A stretch of 64,000 nucleotides of DNA from Stenotrophomonas sp. ATCM1_4 (GTDB taxonomy: Bacteria; Pseudomonadota; Gammaproteobacteria; Xanthomonadales; Xanthomonadaceae): the NCBI RefSeq assembly GCF_004348115.1, contig NZ_QPFB01000001.1, positions 3,426,028 through 3,490,027 of the forward strand, given 5' to 3'. Each line of letters opens with the position of its first letter. Position 1 is the first letter of the stretch. Positions 59,037 to 64,000 of this stretch are shown piece after piece. The notes below the pieces were generated by a model. That model worked only from the letters and a program-made list of their open reading frames with translations. It was not told where the DNA came from and searched no databases. The position numbers and the translations under genes are program-made.

Positions 59037-60311
59037 TTACTTGTAGTCGCGCACGTCGTGGCCGGTGTAGACCTGGCGCGGACGGCCGATCTTCATTTCC
59101 GGGTCGACCTGCTGTTCCAGCCAATGCGACACCCAGCCGGCGGTGCGGCCGAGGGCGAACATGACGGTGAACATCTCGGTCGGGATCTGCAGCGCCTTGT
59201 AGATGATGCCGCTGTAGAAATCGACGTTCGGGTACAGCTTGCGGGCGACGAAGTACTCGTCCTGCAGCGCGGCCTGTTCCAGCTTGACGGCCACGTCCAG
59301 CAGCGGATCCTGCACGCCCAGCTGCTTGAGCACCTTGCTGGTCATCTCGCCGATGACCTTGGCGCGCGGGTCGAAGTTCTTGTAGACGCGGTGGCCGAAG
59401 CCCATCAGGCGGAAGCCGGAGGTCTTGTCCTTGGCCTTGACCACGGCGGACTCGACGTTGTCGGCGGTGCCGATCTCTTCCAGCATCTTCAGCACGGCTT
59501 CGTTGGCACCACCGTGGGCCGGACCCCACAGCGCGGTCACGCCAGCGGCGACCGAGGCGTACGGGTTGGCGCCGGTGGAACCGACCAGACGCACGGTCGA
59601 GGTCGAGGCGTTCTGCTCATGGTCGGCGTGCAGGATGAACAGCAGGTCCAGCGCCTTGACCACGTCCTGGTTCAGGTCGTACTTGCCATCGGCCGACTCG
59701 AAGGTCTGCTTCAGGAAGCGGCTGACGTAATCCAGCGAGGTGTCCGGGGTGTTGGCCGGCAGGCCCTTGCCATGGCGGTAGATCAGGGCCGACAGGGTCG
59801 GCACCTTGGCGATCAGGCGCACGGCGGCCTGGCGGCGCTGCTCGGCGTCGGCCAGGTCCAGCGAGTCGTGATACTTGGCCGAGAGCTGCGCGATCGAGGC
59901 AGCCAGGATCGCCATCGGATGGGCATCCTTGGCGAAGCTGCCGATCAGCGTGTTGATCGAGGCGTCAACGCCGGCTTCGGCGGTGAGTTCGGCTTCGAAG
60001 GCCTTCAGCTGGGCGGCGTCCGGGCGCTCGCCATTGATCAGCAGGTAGGCGACTTCGACGAAGCTGGACTTCTCGGCCAGCTGTTCGATCGGGTAACCGC
60101 GGTACAGCAGCACGCCATTGTCGCCATCGATGTAGGTGATGGCCGACTTGCAGCTGGCGGTGGCGGTGTAGCCCGAGTCGTAGGTGAAGAGACCGGTTTC
60201 CTTGGTCAGCTTCGAGATATCGACACAGTTATTGCCCAGAACGGGTTTGACGACAGGCAGAACGACCGACTTGTCGCCGGCGTTGAGCGTGACCTGATCA
60301 AGATCGGACAC
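59037..60311 (-). CDS. gltA: Citrate synthase, type II
   Basis: 424 residues with a GTG start and GAGGAG upstream. Catalytic His in FGHRVYKNFDPRAK and the AHGGANEAVLK stretch, ILHADHEQNAST, and Asp near the C-terminus. The long N-terminal region (about 50 residues before the core) marks the hexameric Gram-negative type II enzyme, usually inhibited by NADH (known of the type). Makes citrate from acetyl-CoA and oxaloacetate. Monocistronic. Confidence 0.97.
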   Translation of the reverse strand: MSDLDQVTLNAGDKSVVLPVVKPVLGNNCVDISKLTKETGLFTYDSGYTATASCKSAITYIDGDNGVLLYRGYPIEQLAEKSSFVEVAYLLINGERPDAAQLKAFEAELTAEAGVDASINTLIGSFAKDAHPMAILAASIAQLSAKYHDSLDLADAEQRRQAAVRLIAKVPTLSALIYRHGKGLPANTPDTSLDYVSRFLKQTFESADGKYDLNQDVVKALDLLFILHADHEQNASTSTVRLVGSTGANPYASVAAGVTALWGPAHGGANEAVLKMLEEIGTADNVESAVVKAKDKTSGFRLMGFGHRVYKNFDPRAKVIGEMTSKVLKQLGVQDPLLDVAVKLEQAALQDEYFVARKLYPNVDFYSGIIYKALQIPTEMFTVMFALGRTAGWVSHWLEQQVDPEMKIGRPRQVYTGHDVRDYK

Positions 60312-60424
60312 AGTGTGCGCTCCTCAAGTAGAAGGCGCCGACCATGGATCAGAGAGGTGACCGTGGCCAGACGCGTGAAGGAAATCCGCAGCTTTTCATG
60401 CTGTTTCCGGCTGCGGTTGCCACT

Positions 60425-60430
60425 ATTATC
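60425..60430 (-). promoter_or_regulatory. Possible -10 of gltA
   Basis: The minus strand reads GATAAT, followed by AGTGG, about 115 bases before the GTG. No matching -35 is visible. Tentative. Confidence 0.25.
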
Positions 60431-60551
60431 GCACAGCAGCAATTCCAGATTGCGCAGACGAAAGTCTTATAGCAGCCCCGGCAATGCGACACAGCGTTAT
60501 CGGCAATGCCAGCCGGATTGAGCATCGGTTCAGCAAGCTGCAGACAGCACA

Positions 60552-60585
60552 AAACATCGGCCACGCAATGCGCGGCCGATGTTTG
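60552..60585 (-). terminator. Terminator of the L31 gene
   Basis: ACATCGGCC pairs with GGCCGATGT around a C-G-rich inner stem with one mismatch; the minus strand ends in TTTTGTGC. It lies 22 bases past the rpmE2 stop. Confidence 0.8.
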
Positions 60586-60607
60586 TGTGCGTACAACAAC
60601 AACCAGA

Positions 60608-60850
60608 TTAGCGGGCGTAGCGCTTCTGGAACTTGTCGATACGACCGCTGGTGTCGATGACCTTGTGCTTGCCCGTGTAGAACGGGTGCGAGGCCGAGGA
60701 AATTTCGACCTTGATCAGCGGGTAATCTTCACCATCTTCCCACTTGACCGTCTCCTTGGAGGACATGGTCGAACGGGTCAGGAACTTGAAGTCGGAGGTG
60801 ACGTCGTGGAAAACGACGTTGTGGTAATCGGGATGGATATCGGCCTTCAT
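60608..60850 (-). CDS. rpmE2: 50S ribosomal protein L31 type B
   Basis: 80 residues from ATG 60850 ([14 protein letters not shown]). This paralogue lacks the four zinc-binding cysteines of the type A L31; type B is used when zinc is scarce (known in other bacteria). Contains the type B features FLTRSTM and [13 protein letters not shown]. No Zur box was recognised upstream by eye. Monocistronic. Confidence 0.95.
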   Translation of the reverse strand: MKADIHPDYHNVVFHDVTSDFKFLTRSTMSSKETVKWEDGEDYPLIKVEISSASHPFYTGKHKVIDTSGRIDKFQKRYAR

Positions 60851-60936
60851 GGGCTCGCACCGTGTGGGCTGGTGGTCAAGAGCGGCATTATAGTCCCGGC
60901 TTGCCTCGGGAGCAAGCCGCGAATTCAACCCGGGTT

Positions 60937-61872
60937 TCAGGCGCCCAGGGCGCGCTGCACCTGAGCTTCGAACCGGGCCTGGTCGTAGCCGACCAGCAAA
61001 GTGGTGTTGTCCGGCGCGCCGGTCTGGCGGTTCCAGTCCACCACGGTCGCACCGCGGGTCCGCGCACCGGTCAGCTCAATCGACAGCGGGCGCTGCTCGA
61101 GCTGCGTGGCACCGTCGGGCTGCAGCGCCCATGCCATGGCCAGGGCATCGGCGGCATACCAGTGCTCGCCGCGGCTGTCTTCCGACCACAGACGCGTCTT
61201 GCGCGAGATCAGCTCATAGAAGCGCGCCTTGTCCGAATCGGCGGCCAGCCACGTCTCCACGCTCCGGTGCAGCATGCCGTGGGCGATCGTGGCTTCCCAG
61301 TCGGCCACTTCGATATGCGGGAAGCTGGTGAACACGATGTGCGCCGCTTCCGGATCGAAGGCGATGTTGAACTCGGCCACCGGGGTGATGTTGCCGTGGC
61401 CATTGATGGCACCGCCCATCACCAGGAAGCGCTTCACGCGCTGCGGCAGGGTCGGGTCCAGCTTCAGCGCCAGCGCGATATTGGTCAGTGGGCCCAAGGC
61501 CACCAGCAGCAACTCGCCGGCGTATTCGTGGGAGAGGCGCAGGATTGCCAATGCGGCGTGCTCGGCTTCAGCCTGGCGTGCGGCGTGCGGCAGGTCGACG
61601 TCGCCAAAACCATCGCGGCCATGCACGTGGGCGGCGTCCTCGGCCGGGTAGACCAGCGGGTCGGGCGTGCCGGCAAACACCGGCACGTCTCCACGGCCGG
61701 CCACTTCGCACAACTTCAACGCATTGCGCACGGTGTACTCGAGCCCGACGTTGCCGGCCGCTACCGTCAGACCGATCACCTCGTGGCGTTCGTCGGCAAA
61801 GGCCATCAACAGCGCCAGCGCGTCGTCCACACCCGGATCGGTATCAATCAGCAACGGTATCTTCTTGCTCAT
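60937..61872 (-). CDS. Nucleoside hydrolase, IunH/RihA type
   Basis: 311 residues from ATG 61872. N-terminal [12 protein letters not shown] (calcium ligands), [48 protein letters not shown], and [13 protein letters not shown] with the terminal Asp/His. It hydrolyses purine or pyrimidine ribonucleosides to base and ribose. Cytoplasmic (no signal). A TTG at 61896 is an alternative start. Substrate preference is not visible. Confidence 0.92.
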   Translation of the reverse strand: MSKKIPLLIDTDPGVDDALALLMAFADERHEVIGLTVAAGNVGLEYTVRNALKLCEVAGRGDVPVFAGTPDPLVYPAEDAAHVHGRDGFGDVDLPHAARQAEAEHAALAILRLSHEYAGELLLVALGPLTNIALALKLDPTLPQRVKRFLVMGGAINGHGNITPVAEFNIAFDPEAAHIVFTSFPHIEVADWEATIAHGMLHRSVETWLAADSDKARFYELISRKTRLWSEDSRGEHWYAADALAMAWALQPDGATQLEQRPLSIELTGARTRGATVVDWNRQTGAPDNTTLLVGYDQARFEAQVQRALGA

Positions 61873-61936
61873 CTTCTGCTTCACTTTGGTTGGCAATGGA
61901 GTCTGTCATCTCCTCCATGACAGGGGAAGCACGCGA

Positions 61937-64000
61937 TCAGGCCGATGCGTAGCGCACCGCGCCACCGATCCAGCGCCGGACCACCCGGTCGGCCAGGTCC
62001 GGCGACTGCGCCAGCAGGCGCTCGGCCAGGTCGTGAACCGCCGGCAACATGCCCGCGTCGCGCGCCAGGTCGGCCACGCGGAACGCGGCCAGGCCGGTCT
62101 GGCGGGTGCCCAGCAGTTCGCCGGGACCGCGCAGCTCCAGGTCCTTCTCGGCGATCAGGAAGCCGTCGGCGGTGTGGCGCATGGTTTCCAGCCGTTCGCG
62201 CGCCATGTTCGACAGCGGCGCCTGGTACATCAGCACGCAGCTGGAGGCGGTGGCCCCGCGCCCCACCCGCCCGCGCAGCTGGTGCAACTGGGCCAGGCCC
62301 AGCCGCTCGGCGTTCTCGATGATCATCAGCGAAGCATTGGGCACGTCCACGCCGACCTCGATCACGGTGGTGGCCACCAACAGGTCGGTCCCGGCGGACT
62401 TGAAGGCACGCATGGCCGCCTGCTTCTCGGCCGCCTTCATGCGCCCGTGCACCAGCCCGATGCGCAGTTCCGGCAACTGCGCCGACAGCGCCTCGAAGGT
62501 GGCCTGCGCGGCAGTGGCAACGACCTCGTCGCTTTCGTCGATCAACGTGCACACCCAATACACCTGACGCCCCTGCTGGCAGGCGACACGGATGCGCTCG
62601 ACCAGTTCGGGACGACGTTCGGCGCTGATCACGATGGTCTGCACCGGCGTGCGCCCGGGGGGCAGCTCGTCGATGGCCGAGACATCCAGGTCCGAATACG
62701 CGGCCATGGCCAGCGTGCGCGGGATGGGGGTGGCGGTCATCACCAGTTGGTGCGGCACGACGCCGGCGCTGGCGCCCTTGTCGCGCAGGGCCAGGCGCTG
62801 GTGCACGCCGAAGCGGTGCTGCTCGTCGACGATGGCCAGCGCCAGGTCGTTGAACACCACGTTGTCCTGCATCAATGCATGCGTGCCGACCACCACCTGC
62901 GCGTGCCCGGAGGCGACGTCCTCCAGCACCTTGTTGCGCGCCTTGCCGGTGACCTTGCCCGCCAGCCACGCGACGCGCACGCCCAACGGCTCCAGCCAGC
63001 CACGCAGGTTGGCCAGATGCTGTTCGGCCAGCAACTCGGTCGGCGCGGCCAGCGCCGCCTGCTTGCCGCGCTCGACCGCCAACATCGCCGCCAGCGCGGC
63101 GACCACGGTCTTGCCCGAACCGACATCGCCCTGCACCAGCCGCAACATCGGGTGGGCCCGCGCCAGATCCTTGCGGATCTCGTCGAACACGCGCTGCTGG
63201 GCACCGGTCAGCTTGAACGGCAAGGCGTCGAGCAAAGCCTTGACCAGCCCATCACGGCCACGCAGCGACGGCGCGCGATGCTGCTGCAGGGCGATGCGCT
63301 GGCGGCGCAGGCTCAGGTGATGGGCCAGCAGTTCCTCCATCGCCAGGCGACGCTGCGCCGGATGCGTCCCGGCGGCCAGCGCGGCGATGTCGGCCGTGGC
63401 CGGCGGGCGGTGCATGGTCAGCAGGGCGTCACGTAGCGATGGCAGGTTCAGGCCGGCCAGCAGATCGGCCGGCAGCAGTTCCAGCCGTGCCTCCTCCGGC
63501 AGGCGATCCAGCGCCTGCCCGATCAGCTTGCGCAGGCTGGCCGGACCGATGCCTTCCACCGCCGGATACACCGGGTCCAGCGCTTCGCCCAGCCCGGCCT
63601 CCTCGCCGTCGCCGAGTACCCGATAGCTGGGATGGACGATTTCCAGCCCGTGCTGCCCGGCGCGCGGCGTGCCATAGCAACGCAGCCGCGTGCCGACGCT
63701 GAACTGCGCCACCTGCGCGGCGCGGAAATGGAAGAAGCGCAGCACCAGCGTGCCGCCGGAATCATCGCCGATGGCCACGCGCAGCATCGGCCGGTAGCGG
63801 AAACCACGCTCCACCGCCTCCACCCTGCCCTCCACCTGCGCGGCCAGGCCCGCCTTCAACGCGCGGATCGGCAGCAGCGTGGTGCGGTCCTCGTAGCGCA
63901 GCGGCAGGTGCAGCCACAGGTCCTGCAGCGTGGTCAGCCCCCGCGCCTCCAGCTTGGCGGCCACCCGCGGCCCGACGCCGGCAAGGCGGCTGAGCGGTTC
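61937..64000 (-). CDS. recG: ATP-dependent DNA helicase RecG, 5'-truncated by window edge
   Basis: 688 residues are visible; the frame continues past base 64,000, with PLSRLAGVGPRVAAKL as the wedge-domain start, so only a few residues are missing. Wedge/OB domain (first about 170), then helicase motor: QGDVGSGKT (Walker A), IVDEQHRFGVHQR (DExH-like), VMTATPIPRTLAM, and the RecG C-terminal GRGATASSCVLMY with RVGRG. RecG reverses stalled replication forks and resolves branched DNA. The gene is normal; neighbours above are unrelated. Confidence 0.96.
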   Translation of the reverse strand, partial: EPLSRLAGVGPRVAAKLEARGLTTLQDLWLHLPLRYEDRTTLLPIRALKAGLAAQVEGRVEAVERGFRYRPMLRVAIGDDSGGTLVLRFFHFRAAQVAQFSVGTRLRCYGTPRAGQHGLEIVHPSYRVLGDGEEAGLGEALDPVYPAVEGIGPASLRKLIGQALDRLPEEARLELLPADLLAGLNLPSLRDALLTMHRPPATADIAALAAGTHPAQRRLAMEELLAHHLSLRRQRIALQQHRAPSLRGRDGLVKALLDALPFKLTGAQQRVFDEIRKDLARAHPMLRLVQGDVGSGKTVVAALAAMLAVERGKQAALAAPTELLAEQHLANLRGWLEPLGVRVAWLAGKVTGKARNKVLEDVASGHAQVVVGTHALMQDNVVFNDLALAIVDEQHRFGVHQRLALRDKGASAGVVPHQLVMTATPIPRTLAMAAYSDLDVSAIDELPPGRTPVQTIVISAERRPELVERIRVACQQGRQVYWVCTLIDESDEVVATAAQATFEALSAQLPELRIGLVHGRMKAAEKQAAMRAFKSAGTDLLVATTVIEVGVDVPNASLMIIENAERLGLAQLHQLRGRVGRGATASSCVLMYQAPLSNMARERLETMRHTADGFLIAEKDLELRGPGELLGTRQTGLAAFRVADLARDAGMLPAVHDLAERLLAQSPDLADRVVRRWIGGAVRYASA

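Overview
The window is a high-GC gammaproteobacterial chromosome segment. Gene order, protein sequences and repeat families point to the Xanthomonadaceae, most likely Stenotrophomonas or a close relative (inference, no database was searched). It is almost entirely core chromosome: I see no insertion sequence, prophage, integrase, tRNA, rRNA or CRISPR array. About 54 protein genes are supported, most in short, tightly overlapping operons.

Layout. 1-12,000: assimilatory sulfate reduction and cysteine synthesis (cysJ partial, cysI, cysH; then cysB, cysG, cysK). It is split by a minus-strand block holding a stand-alone BLUF photoreceptor, a TonB-dependent copper receptor of the OprC type, a His-rich DUF2946 protein, an alpha/beta hydrolase and a small Cys/His-rich protein. 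12,100-19,900: a macro-domain protein, an M1 aminopeptidase, and a glycolytic run on the minus strand (class I fructose-bisphosphate aldolase, pyruvate kinase, a HAD phosphatase, pgk), then a GNAT acetyltransferase. 19,950-26,850: a translationally coupled DUF2339/DUF3999 membrane pair, an HxlR regulator divergent from a pirin, and gap. 27,000-31,200: ompW behind an FNR/Anr-type box, an S1/P1 nuclease, and a BlaI / BlaR1-like cluster whose sensor carries a TonB C-terminal domain. 31,250-39,400: an acetyl-CoA hydrolase/transferase family enzyme and an RTX serralysin-like metalloprotease with its own type I secretion ATPase and adaptor. 39,800-43,300: transketolase and a dicarboxylate/glutamate symporter. 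43,365-50,421: a complete MoxR-DUF58-DUF4381-BatA-BatB/C-BatD operon. 50,500-55,443: pilMNOPQ, divergent from mrcA (PBP1a). 58,100-64,000: an unknown 206-aa protein, gltA, ribosomal protein L31 type B, a nucleoside hydrolase, and recG cut by the window end.

How the parts work together. CysJ/CysI reduce sulfite, CysH makes the sulfite from PAPS, CysG makes the siroheme for CysI, CysK fixes sulfide into cysteine, and CysB is the expected regulator. Fda, Gap, Pgk, Pyk and Tkt are the central carbon enzymes; GltA links to the TCA cycle. The Bat operon, BlaI/BlaR-like pair, DUF2339/DUF3999 pair, PBP1a and PilMNOPQ all act at the envelope.

Best candidates for under-described biology are the DUF2339-DUF3999 pair, the BlaI/M56-TonB/lipoprotein cluster with its two tandem dyads, the RTX protease with a hairpin between it and its exporter, and the stand-alone BLUF protein next to sulfur and copper genes. 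None of these is a proven new system from sequence alone.
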